Source of the DNA: Streptosporangium becharense
GTDB lineage: Bacteria; Actinomycetota; Actinomycetes; Streptosporangiales; Streptosporangiaceae
DNA: 64,000 nucleotides
Assembly: GCF_014204985.1 (NCBI RefSeq)
Contig: NZ_JACHMP010000001.1
Location: 6,510,001-6,574,000, forward strand
Direction: 5' to 3'
Shown: positions 32,730 to 39,909 of the stretch, one piece after another
Layout of the letters: every line of letters begins with the position of its first letter
Position numbering within the stretch: the stretch's first letter is position 1
Made by a program: the position numbers and the translations under genes
The notes under the pieces: generated by a model
The model's database searches: none
Told to the model about the DNA's origin: nothing
Seen by the model: the letters and a program-made list of their open reading frames with translations, nothing else

Positions 32730-32776
32730 CCGGAGGCCGCGCCGCACACCGGTGATCGGAGGCCGCGCCGTACACC
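32708..32776 (+). repeat. Hairpin and 26-bp repeat at the WXG-like gene's stop codon
   Basis: CCGGTCACC (32708-32716) and GGTGACCGG (32725-32733) make a perfect 9-bp stem around the gene's last codons. The same GGTGACCGG starts a 26-bp unit (32725-32750) that is copied with two changes at 32751-32776. The stop codon (32727-32729) is part of both the stem and the first unit. Confidence 0.85.
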
Positions 32777-32894
32777 GGGGCAGGGAAACCGACCGGCGTG
32801 AGGGCGTTCCCCGGCGAGTTGAAGCGTCCGGCGTAGAGGCGTGGCGGCGGTGCCCCTCCAAGCGACGCGCCGCCACGCCCGTCCACGAGGTGGG

Positions 32895-33128
32895 TCACGA
32901 CGCCCGCTGCGAGGGGGCGTGTCCCCACATCTGTCCTTCCAGCCGCAGTTCGGCGTCGAGCCGACGACCCAGTTCGGAGAGGTCGGCCCCGCACCGGACG
33001 TCACACAGGCCGTGCTCCAGCCCGCGTGCGGACAGAGGTGTGCGCCGGACCGCGTACCAGTCGGCGCCGACTCCCGACGAGATCATCCAGTGCCGCCCGA
33101 AACGGGCCGTCAGCTCCGTCCGCGTCAC
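32895..33128 (-). CDS. Small Trp-containing protein (77 aa), second of a pair
   Basis: I do not recognise a named family. The 77-residue product contains RFGRHWMISSGVGADWYAVRR followed by TPLSARGLEHGL and a helical end (LSELGRRLDAELRLEGQ). The spacing of Trp/Tyr-Ala-Arg recalls the short 'W-I-W-R-S...W-W-A-T-R' proteins found next to XRE regulators in streptomycetes. The GTG start overlaps the stop of the upstream gene as GTGA, so translation is coupled and both are very likely real. Confidence 0.65.
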   Translation of the reverse strand: MTRTELTARFGRHWMISSGVGADWYAVRRTPLSARGLEHGLCDVRCGADLSELGRRLDAELRLEGQMWGHAPSQRAS

Positions 33129-33505
33129 TGCGGCGCTACCAGATCTCCTGTCGATTCCGCCGAGCAGACTGGCACAGGCGGGGGGAGTGCTTCACGAAGG
33201 CTCACATAGCGGAACGCGATCCGGCGAGCGGCCCGGTCCGGCTCGGTCACCGAGTCCCAAGCGTAGACGGAACGCCTGCGTTCGCTACCCCAGCCAGCCC
33301 GCCACCAGTAGTTTTGACCGTCGGACCACACGACGAGGTCGGTCCACAGGGACAACAACGCTAACCCGTCTCGATAATGCACGTCTCCCGCTACGCCGAG
33401 CATCTCAAGCCGCTGGCCGAGCTGTTCGATGGCTGTCCTGGCCGTCGTCGCGGTGATCGGACGACGGAGGGGTCCTCCGGCGCCGCCACATCCATTGATG
33501 ATCAC
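33125..33505 (-). CDS. Small Trp-rich protein (126 aa), first of a pair
   Basis: Family not recognised. The 126-residue product has AIEQLGQRLEMLGV, then LVVWSDGQNYWWRAGW and a C-terminal helix (DRAARRIAFRYVSLREAL). The VWSDG..YWWRAG string resembles the partner protein's own Trp segment and the known small proteins beside XRE regulators. The GTG at 33505 is preceded by TAGCAT eight nt upstream, so a leaderless start is plausible; no Shine-Dalgarno exists. It is divergent from the XRE regulator gene with a 70-bp gap, the usual arrangement for a regulator and its target. Confidence 0.62.
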   Translation of the reverse strand: MIINGCGGAGGPLRRPITATTARTAIEQLGQRLEMLGVAGDVHYRDGLALLSLWTDLVVWSDGQNYWWRAGWGSERRRSVYAWDSVTEPDRAARRIAFRYVSLREALPPPVPVCSAESTGDLVAPQ

Positions 33506-33575
33506 AATGAGTAATGCTAGAGACGCGAAGAGGTATGGAGATCAGTGTGACTGATACTTTGGCGGCGGCAAGGTC

Positions 33576-34829
33576 ATGAGTCCTGTCGCACGTTACTTTG
33601 AAGTCATGGCCTACTCAGATCCGGTGGGTGAGAGCCCCGGAACACGCGTGCGTCGGGCTCGTAAGCGTGCGGGCATTACTCAGCGTGAGCTGGCCCGGCG
33701 TGTCGGCCGGGCGCAGTCATGGGTGTCCGGGGTGGAGAACGACAGCATTCCGCTGGATTCCATCGCGTTGGTCAACATCCTCGCCCGTGTGCTTCGTGTG
33801 CATCCCAACGAGCTCACCGCGCGTCCCTACCGAGGTGAGACGCCGATCGAGGACCGCGGACATTCGGCTATCCCTGAAATTCGCCGCCATTTGGAGCGCT
33901 ATGACCTGGATCCTGAATGGGATGGTGAGGTGCGATCACTGCCCGAGCTGAGTGCCGCAACTGAGCATGCCGGCATGTTACGACGGCAGGCGCGTTATGC
34001 GGAGCTCGCTGAGGAGCTTCCCGGTCTTCTCTCCGAGCTGCAGGCGGCGACTTATCTCTGCGCCGAGCCTGATCGGAGCGCAGCGTTCAGACTGCTTTCC
34101 CTGATCTATCAGGCGGCGGATACGGTCGCGTACAACCTGGGCTACGCCGATCTGTCGGTGATCGCCACTGATCGGGTTCGCTGGGCGGTGAAATGCTCAG
34201 GAGATCCGCATCATGAAGCGGTTTTCGCCTACCTGCGCATACGGAATCTGTGGTCCAGCACTTCGTGGAACGATGCGCTCGCCGTGCTCGACAGGGCATG
34301 TGCGGGTGTCGAGGACGAGTACACCGTCGGTCGGCCGGAGGCGCTTGCTCTCTGGGGCGGACTCCAGCTACGGGCCGCGATCACCGCTGCCCGGAAGAAC
34401 GACGCCGACGAAGCATGGTCACGTCATGCGCTCGCGGCTGAGGCCGTGGCACGCCTCGGGCAACGGCAACACGCCAACTACTACGACTTATGCACCATCC
34501 AGCCCAACATCGACATTCACGGTGTCGCCATCGCGGTGGAGCTCGGCGACGGTCCTGAGGCCGTACGTCGGGGGGAAACTGTCCGACTTCCAAAAAATCT
34601 GCAAGCGAGCCGAGTCGGACACCATCATCTTGACTACGCCCGCGGCCTGCTCTGGTGCGGCAAGCGCGAGGCTGCTCTGAACGAGTTGGAACGTGCGGAG
34701 AAAGTCGCTCCCCTGCTCATCCGTAATCATCCGATGGCCCGGCAGGCCGTCCGGACCCTCCTCGATCTCGAACGTTACGGTTACCGCGAGCGTATCCGTC
34801 GTCTTGGAGCTCGTATGCACGTTCTGTGA
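33576..34829 (+). CDS. XRE-family regulator with TPR-like C-terminal domain
   Basis: The N-terminal HTH (about residues 20-78 counted from the first ATG) reads TRVRRARKRAGITQRELARRV in outline and GRAQSWVSGVEND, a classic cro/cI fold. The remaining 330 residues are helical repeats without catalytic motifs (LLSLIYQAADTVAYNLGYAD, RHALAAEAVARLGQRQ, CGKREAALNELERAEK), like the WhiJ-type and other actinobacterial XRE regulators that sense a ligand or peptide through such repeats. The ATG at 33606 is an equally possible start; neither has a good RBS. GC content is visibly below the neighbouring genes. Its divergent partners are the two small Trp-rich genes. Confidence 0.85.
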   Translation: MSPVARYFEVMAYSDPVGESPGTRVRRARKRAGITQRELARRVGRAQSWVSGVENDSIPLDSIALVNILARVLRVHPNELTARPYRGETPIEDRGHSAIPEIRRHLERYDLDPEWDGEVRSLPELSAATEHAGMLRRQARYAELAEELPGLLSELQAATYLCAEPDRSAAFRLLSLIYQAADTVAYNLGYADLSVIATDRVRWAVKCSGDPHHEAVFAYLRIRNLWSSTSWNDALAVLDRACAGVEDEYTVGRPEALALWGGLQLRAAITAARKNDADEAWSRHALAAEAVARLGQRQHANYYDLCTIQPNIDIHGVAIAVELGDGPEAVRRGETVRLPKNLQASRVGHHHLDYARGLLWCGKREAALNELERAEKVAPLLIRNHPMARQAVRTLLDLERYGYRERIRRLGARMHVL

Positions 34830-34959
34830 GAGTGCACTAAGGGCAAGCCGCGTCCCGTAACCCCCGTAAGCCCTGGAACGGTCCGTGCCCGGGATACGGA
34901 GCGTGCCGGCGGGCTCGCGGAAAGGACACGGGAGAAGCCGGGCGTATAGGGTCCGGATT

Positions 34960-36156
34960 GTGGAGCCCGTCGTCGTGGTGCTGCTGGTCGCCGCCCTGGT
35001 AGGGGTGCCCGCCCTGGTGCTGTGGCGGGTTCTGCGCGGTCGCCGGGAGTTGGGCAGCAGCCCGGCGGAGCGGGCCACGTTCGAGACCCTGCACACCGCC
35101 TCCCTGGCCGCGCCACCGTTGCGGGCCGGGCTGACTGAGGCGGGGGCACAGAAGGCGTCCCGATACCTGCGCGCGCTGCTGGGTTCGCCGGCGTTGGCGA
35201 TCACCGATGAGAAGCGGCTGCTGGTCTACGACGGGGAGGGCGCCCACCACGCCCGGGAGGCGTTCGCCCACGCCGCCAAGACCCTCGCCGGGGGCCGGAC
35301 CCGGGTTCTCGGGCCCGACGTCGTCTCGTGCGACCTCCCGGAGTGCCCGATCAGGTACGCCGTGGTGGTGCCGCTCACCACCGACGGCCGGGTGGTCGGG
35401 TCCCTCGCCGCCTATGGCGGGCACGCCTCGGCCGGCCTGGTCAGGGCCGCCCACGAGGTGGCGAATTGGGTCGACTCGCAACTGGAGCTGGCCGAGCTGG
35501 ACCGGTCGAGGACACGCCTGATGGAGGCGGAGGTGCGGGCATTGCGCGCGCAGATCTCCCCGCACTTCATCTACAACTCGCTGACGACCATCGCCAGTTT
35601 CGTCCGTTCCGATCCTGATCGTTCCCGGGAACTGCTGCTGGACTTCGCGGACTTCACCCGTTACTCCTTCCGGCGGCACGGCGAGTTCACCACGCTGGCG
35701 GAGGAGCTGCGGTCCATCGACCGTTACCTGACCCTGGAGCGCGCCCGGTTCGGGGACCAGCTCCAGGTCACGCTGCGCATCGCCCCCGAGGTGCTGGCGG
35801 TCGCGGTGCCGTTCCTGTGCCTGCAACCGCTGGTGGAGAACGCGGTGCAGCACGGCCTGGAGAGCAAACCGGGCGTCGGCCGCATCTCGATCGTCGCCGA
35901 GGACGCCGGGTCCGAGTGCCGGATCAGCGTCGAGGACGACGGGGTCGGCATGGATCCCGAGCGGCTGCGCCGGATCCTCGCCGGTGACGGTGACGAGCGT
36001 TCGGGGGCCGGGGGAGTGGGCCTGGTCAACGTCGACGAACGGCTGCGTCAGGTCTACGGCGACGAGTACGGTCTGGTGGTCGAGACGGCCAAGGGGGCGG
36101 GGACGAAGGTGAACGTCCGTCTGCCGAAGTATCATCCGAACGTCTCCGCGCGGTGA
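34960..36156 (+). CDS. LytS-type sensor histidine kinase
   Basis: The 398-residue sensor has one N-terminal membrane helix (about 3-24), a GAF-like domain (about 75-165, with VVVPLTTDGRVVGSLAAYGG in outline), the His_kinase box AQISPHFIYNSLTTI with H202, and an HATPase domain with PLVENAVQHGLE (N box) and GVGLVNVDERL (G box). This is the LytS/YpdA class that pairs with LytTR regulators. The GTG at 34960 lacks a Shine-Dalgarno but TATAGG lies nine nt upstream, so it may be leaderless. The GAF segment has a CDLPECP pair of cysteines that could be redox- or metal-sensitive. It likely controls the symporters downstream. Confidence 0.9.
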   Translation: MEPVVVVLLVAALVGVPALVLWRVLRGRRELGSSPAERATFETLHTASLAAPPLRAGLTEAGAQKASRYLRALLGSPALAITDEKRLLVYDGEGAHHAREAFAHAAKTLAGGRTRVLGPDVVSCDLPECPIRYAVVVPLTTDGRVVGSLAAYGGHASAGLVRAAHEVANWVDSQLELAELDRSRTRLMEAEVRALRAQISPHFIYNSLTTIASFVRSDPDRSRELLLDFADFTRYSFRRHGEFTTLAEELRSIDRYLTLERARFGDQLQVTLRIAPEVLAVAVPFLCLQPLVENAVQHGLESKPGVGRISIVAEDAGSECRISVEDDGVGMDPERLRRILAGDGDERSGAGGVGLVNVDERLRQVYGDEYGLVVETAKGAGTKVNVRLPKYHPNVSAR

Positions 36157-36174
36157 CAGGGTGTGCGCCGTCAT

Positions 36175-36241
36175 CGAATCTGAGACAGTCGAATCTGAGA
36201 CAGTTGACACGTGATGTCTGGTTCATAAATCTCTAGAGATT
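36175..36241 (+). promoter_or_regulatory. Internal promoter and operator before the LytTR gene
   Basis: Two direct copies of GAATCTGAGACAGT lie 15 bp apart (36176-36204). TTGACA at 36204-36209 is followed by ATAAAT (36225-36230). A perfect 14-bp palindrome, AATCTCTAGAGATT (36228-36241), covers the start-site region. The GAATCT motif recurs in repeat and palindrome. This looks like a regulated promoter that can express the regulator and symporter apart from the kinase. Confidence 0.6.
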
Positions 36242-36269
36242 CGTAGGTGGACGACCCGGAGGAGCAACC

Positions 36270-37031
36270 GTGACCGGCCTGCGCGTCCTTGCGGTGGACG
36301 ACGAGCTCCCCGCGCTGGAGGACCTGGCCTATCTGCTGCGGGACGACCCCCGCATCGGCGAGGTCTGCACGGCGAGAGACGGTGCCGCCGCGCTGCGCGT
36401 CCTCGACCGGGCGATCGCCGAGGGGCGTCCGATCGACGCGGTCTTCCTCGACATCCGGATGCGCGGCCTGGACGGGGTGGTGCTGGGCCGGTTGCTGTCG
36501 CAGTTCGCCAACCCGCCGCGGGTGGTCTTCGTGACGGCCTACGAGGAGCACGCGGTCGACGCCTTCGAGATCAAGGCGGAAGACTACCTGCTCAAGCCGG
36601 TCCGGCCGGAGCGGCTGGCCGAGGCCATCCGGCGGGTGTGCGTCTCGGCGGACCTGCCGGAGAGTGAGAGCGTCTCCCGCGTCGAGCCGGACACCATCCC
36701 GGTCGAGCTCGGCGGGGTCACCCGCTTCGTGGCCAGCACCGAGGTCCGCTATGTCGAGGCGCAGGGCGACTACGCCCGCCTGCACACCGCGTCCGGCAGC
36801 CACCTGGTGCGCATCTCGCTGGCCACGCTGGAGGAGCGCTGGTCGTCGGCCGGTTTCGTCCGGGTGCACCGCAGCCATCTGGTGGCGGTCAAGCACATCG
36901 ACGAGTTGCACATCGACTCGGGCCGGTGCGTGGTCCGCGTCGGCGACACCGAGATCCCGGTCAGCCGCCGCCACACCCGGGAGCTGCGCGACCTCCTGGT
37001 CCGCCGGGCACGCCGGGGCCGGTCCGAATGA
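36270..37031 (+). CDS. LytTR-type response regulator
   Basis: The 253-residue partner of the LytS-type kinase. The receiver domain has AVDDE near the start, D61 in VFLDIRM, T in VFVTAYEEHA and the lysine in YLLKPVRPE. The LytTR DNA-binding domain (about 145-245) shows VRYVEAQGDYARLHT, FVRVHRSHLVAVKHI and EIPVSRRHTRELRDLL, typical of regulators that bind paired direct repeats. The duplicated GAATCTGAGACAGT upstream is therefore a candidate binding site. The GTG start has CGGAGGAGCAACC before it. The next gene overlaps its stop by ATGA. Confidence 0.93.
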   Translation: MTGLRVLAVDDELPALEDLAYLLRDDPRIGEVCTARDGAAALRVLDRAIAEGRPIDAVFLDIRMRGLDGVVLGRLLSQFANPPRVVFVTAYEEHAVDAFEIKAEDYLLKPVRPERLAEAIRRVCVSADLPESESVSRVEPDTIPVELGGVTRFVASTEVRYVEAQGDYARLHTASGSHLVRISLATLEERWSSAGFVRVHRSHLVAVKHIDELHIDSGRCVVRVGDTEIPVSRRHTRELRDLLVRRARRGRSE

Positions 37032-37639
37032 GCCGTGACTTCGAGTCCCGCGACGGCACCGAGCCGTTCCGCTGGATCGCCGACCGGCTGGCCCGCCCGT
37101 CCGTCCGGTCACCGCGGGAGGCCGGCCGGGTGCCGCGAGAGCCGGGCGGCTCTCCGGAAGGGCCGGACCGGCCGCCGCGGGACGCGGAACGGCCGCGCCG
37201 GGATCCGGAACGTGCACGCCGGGATCCGGAACGTGCACGCCGGGACGCGGAACGGCCGCGCCGGGATGCGGAACGGCCGCGGCGTGAGGTGGTGACCAGC
37301 CCCCGTACCCTGGCCGCGCGCCACCCCCGCTACCCGGTGACCAGGGAGATCGACGAGCAGACCCACCTGGGCGAGGTGTACATGCGCTCGCTGATCCGTA
37401 CCCAGTTCCGGCTGGCCCTGTTCGTCTGCACGGTGCTCGGCTGCGTGGTCGGCGGCCTGCCGTTGCTCTTCCTGCTGGTGCCGGAGCTTCGTGAGGTCCG
37501 GCTGCTGGGGGTTCCGCTGCCGTGGGCGGTGCTGGCCGGCCTGATCTACCCGGCGTTCGTGGCCGGTGCCTGGCTGTACGTCCGGCAGGCGGAACGGAAC
37601 GAACGCCACTTCGCCGAACTGGTGGACCGGGAGCGATGA
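37028..37639 (+). CDS. DUF485-like membrane protein with Arg/Glu repeat N-terminus
   Basis: The C-terminal 95 residues hold two transmembrane helices with the DUF485-type outline IRTQFRLALFVCTV, GLPLLFLLVPEL, GVPLPWAVLAGLIYPAF and VRQAERNERHF. Such proteins accompany SSS-family acetate-type symporters and probably assist them. The N-terminal 90 residues are highly charged and contain about five copies of a seven-residue unit (P-R-R-D-x-E-R), encoded by 21-bp DNA repeats. The ATG overlaps the regulator stop (ATGA). The gene's last bases form the first unit of a 30-bp tandem repeat. Confidence 0.85.
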   Translation: MSRDFESRDGTEPFRWIADRLARPSVRSPREAGRVPREPGGSPEGPDRPPRDAERPRRDPERARRDPERARRDAERPRRDAERPRREVVTSPRTLAARHPRYPVTREIDEQTHLGEVYMRSLIRTQFRLALFVCTVLGCVVGGLPLLFLLVPELREVRLLGVPLPWAVLAGLIYPAFVAGAWLYVRQAERNERHFAELVDRER

Positions 37640-37710
37640 ACCGGCGGACCCGTGGACCGGGAGCGATGAACCGGCGGACCCGTGGACCGGGAGCGATGAA
37701 CCGGCGGACC
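37621..37710. repeat. 30-bp tandem repeat carrying stop, RBS and start signals
   Basis: Three consecutive 30-bp units (37621, 37651, 37681) are identical except for the first base or two. Each contains GGACCGGGAGCGATGAACC. In the first unit the ATGA contains the stop codon of the DUF485-like gene; in every unit GGGAG lies before ATG at start-codon distance. A weaker fourth copy of GCGATGAACCG occurs near 37778. Confidence 0.93.
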
Positions 37711-37821
37711 GGAGACGACCAACGGCGCGCCGGGAGTGATGAGGCCGCCTACTCCGGGCCGTGCTCCAGGACGGCAGCGATGAACCGCCGACCCGAACGC
37801 ACCCCGGGACGGGGGCGGTGA
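37636..37821 (+). CDS. Possible small ORF made of the 30-bp repeat (61 aa)
   Basis: An open frame starts at the ATGA overlap with the upstream stop, runs through the repeat units as MNRRTRGPGA repeated, and ends seven codons' worth of bases later at 37821, four nt before the GTG of the symporter. Each unit supplies its own GGGAG and ATG. It would couple translation of the DUF485-like gene to the symporter. The peptide is highly basic and looks like repeat-derived sequence rather than a folded protein, so it may be only a translational bridge or not translated. Confidence 0.3.
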   Translation: MNRRTRGPGAMNRRTRGPGAMNRRTGDDQRRAGSDEAAYSGPCSRTAAMNRRPERTPGRGR

Positions 37822-37825
37822 GCCG

Positions 37826-39325
37826 GTGAGCACGGCGTACGGGGTGACGGCGGTCGTGCTGGTGGTGCTGGCCGCCGTGCTGATCGGCGCGTTCGGCATC
37901 CGCCTGTCGCGGACCACCTCGGATTTCTACGTCGCCTCCCGCACGGTCTCACCGTTGTGGAACGCCTCGGCCATCGGCGGGGAGTACCTGTCGGCGGCGA
38001 GCTTCCTGGGGATCGCCGGGCTGATTCTCACCTACGGTGCCGACATGCTCTGGCTGCCGGTCGGCTGGACCGGCGGCTACCTGGTGCTGCTCGTCCTGGT
38101 CTCAGCGCCGTTGCGCCGTTCGGGTGCGTACACCCTGCCCGACTTCGCCGAGGCCCGGCTGGAGTCGATGGCGGTGCGCAGGACGGCCGGGGTGCTGGTC
38201 GTGCTGATCGGCTGGCTGTATCTGATGCCGCAGTTCCAGAGCGCGGGCCTGGTGCTGCGGGCCATCACCGGTGCCCCCACCTGGGCCGGCGGGCTACTGG
38301 TGGCGGCGGTGGTCTCGGTGAACGTGATGTCGGGCGGCATGCGTTCGATCACGTTCGTGCAGGCGTTCCAGTACTGGCTGAAGCTGACCGCGCTCGCCGT
38401 GCCACTGGTGTTCCTGCTGCTGGCCTGGCGGGCCGAGGGGGCGCCGGGGATGAGCGCGCGGGACGCGGCGGTGTGGGCGCTGCCGCTGTCCAGCGGCAGG
38501 GAGTACGGCCTCTACTCGACCTACTCGCTGATCCTGGCCACCTTCCTGGGCACCATGGGGCTGCCCCACGTGCTGGTCCGTTTCTACACCAACCCCGACG
38601 GCCGGGCCGCCCGCCGCACGACGCTGGTGGTGCTGTCGTTGCTGGGCGCCTTCTACCTGCTGCCCGCCGTCTACGGCGTGCTGGGCCGGATCTACGTGCC
38701 GGAGCTGAAGGGCAGCGACACGGTGGTGCTGACGCTGCCCGGCCGGCTGGTCGGCGGGGTGGCCGGTGATCTGCTGACGGCGCTGGTGACGGCGGGGGCG
38801 TTCGCGGCGTTCCTGTCGACCTCCTCCGGGCTGACGGTCTCGGTGGCGGGGGTCATCGGGCAGGACATCCTCAAGGGCGGGGTGCGCTCGTTCCGGGCGG
38901 CGTCGGTGGTGGCCGTGATCGTGCCGCTGGTCCTGGCGACGTCGGCGCGCGCGTTGCCGGTCGCCGACGTCGTGGGCCTGGCGTTCGCGGTGGCGGCCTC
39001 GTCCTTCTGCCCGCTGCTGGTGCTGGGCATCTGGTGGCGGCGGCTGACCCCGGTGGGTGCGCTGGCCGGCCTGCTCGTCGGTGGGGGGCTCGCCTGCGGC
39101 GCGGTGCTGACGACGATCGGCGGCGGGCCGCACACCGGTCTGCTCGGTGCCCTGCTGGCCCAACCGGCCGCGTGGACGGTGCCGATCGCCTTTGTCGTCA
39201 TGGTGGCTGTGTCGTTGCTCACCCCGGGGCACATCCCGCCGAACGTGGCGCGCACGATGGTGCGCCTGCACGCTCCCGAGACCCTTGATCTCGACCGCGG
39301 CGACTGGCGTCCCCGGTCCCTGTGA
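37826..39325 (+). CDS. SSS-family sodium/solute symporter
   Basis: This 499-residue membrane transporter has about 13 helices. SSS signatures are SDFYVASRTVSPLWNASAIGGEYLSAASFLGIAG in outline, GYLVLLVLVSAPLRRSG and GTMGLPHVLVRFYTN, which groups it with acetate/pyruvate-type symporters rather than proline carriers. The GTG at 37826 has GGGGGCGGTGAGCC in front and lies just after the small repeat ORF. The upstream LytS/LytTR pair and DUF485-like protein make a regulated carboxylate uptake unit. The exact substrate is not readable. A paralogous symporter follows at 39906. Confidence 0.92.
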   Translation: MSTAYGVTAVVLVVLAAVLIGAFGIRLSRTTSDFYVASRTVSPLWNASAIGGEYLSAASFLGIAGLILTYGADMLWLPVGWTGGYLVLLVLVSAPLRRSGAYTLPDFAEARLESMAVRRTAGVLVVLIGWLYLMPQFQSAGLVLRAITGAPTWAGGLLVAAVVSVNVMSGGMRSITFVQAFQYWLKLTALAVPLVFLLLAWRAEGAPGMSARDAAVWALPLSSGREYGLYSTYSLILATFLGTMGLPHVLVRFYTNPDGRAARRTTLVVLSLLGAFYLLPAVYGVLGRIYVPELKGSDTVVLTLPGRLVGGVAGDLLTALVTAGAFAAFLSTSSGLTVSVAGVIGQDILKGGVRSFRAASVVAVIVPLVLATSARALPVADVVGLAFAVAASSFCPLLVLGIWWRRLTPVGALAGLLVGGGLACGAVLTTIGGGPHTGLLGALLAQPAAWTVPIAFVVMVAVSLLTPGHIPPNVARTMVRLHAPETLDLDRGDWRPRSL

Positions 39326-39548
39326 GCCTCCCGTGTCCCGCTGAGGCCCCCGTGCCAAGCCGCCGGCGTTGAGCCGCGGGCGCCTCGGCACCGGCCTTCT
39401 GACGCGCTTCTCCGCCCGCCGGACCGCTCGTCGCGCGATACGGACCTTTCACCGCATGACAGCACCAGTTGAACGCCACTCGGCGGCGCCTCGGCGAAGA
39501 GGCGGGATGCGGGGCTCCTCACCGGGCATGGTCCCCTCCTACGTTGTC

Positions 39549-39564
39549 CGTGATCCAGATCACA
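39549..39564 (+). promoter_or_regulatory. CRP-like operator before the DUF485-actP operon
   Basis: CGTGATCCAGATCACA matches the CRP/GlxR consensus TGTGA-N6-TCACA at all but the first base. It ends 15 nt before the GTG start at 39580 and just before the Shine-Dalgarno GGGAGG. No classical -35/-10 is evident upstream, so whether it activates or represses is open. Confidence 0.6.
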
Positions 39565-39579
39565 TCTGCGGGAGGTCCG

Positions 39580-39909
39580 GTGACCACCAGGCAACATGAC
39601 TCATCGCTTTATGAGGAGATCCAGGCCACTGAACGGTTCCAGGAGCTGAGGCGGCGCTTCCGGAACTGGGCGTTCCCGATGACCGCGGCGTTTCTCGCGT
39701 GGTACCTGCTCTACGTCGTGTTGTCCGGCTGGGCACGTGACTTCATGGGCATGAAGCTCTTCGGCAACATCAACGTGGCGCTGGTGTTCGGCCTGCTCCA
39801 GTTCGTGTCGACCTTCTGGATCGCCTGGGCCTATTCCCGCTTCGCCGAGAGGAAGCTCGACCCGATGGCAGACGAGATCCGTCACGAGGTCGAGGGGAAG
39901 ACCGAATGA
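39580..39909 (+). CDS. DUF485 membrane protein
   Basis: This 109-residue two-helix membrane protein shows FQELRRRFRNWAFPMTAAFLAWY in outline, then LSGWARDFMG, NINVALVFGLLQFVSTFW and YSRFAERKLDPMADEIR, which are DUF485 (YjcH) hallmarks. In enterobacteria yjcH lies between acs and actP and is thought to assist acetate transport. The GTG at 39580 follows GCGGGAGGTCCG. The stop overlaps the start of the symporter as ATGA. The 255-bp gap upstream shows the CRP-like site and little else. Confidence 0.93.
   Translation: MTTRQHDSSLYEEIQATERFQELRRRFRNWAFPMTAAFLAWYLLYVVLSGWARDFMGMKLFGNINVALVFGLLQFVSTFWIAWAYSRFAERKLDPMADEIRHEVEGKTE

Noticed and set aside
37621..37710. Tandem 30-bp units as a CRISPR array
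   Set aside because: The units are contiguous without spacers, they include a gene's stop codon, and no cas gene is nearby.
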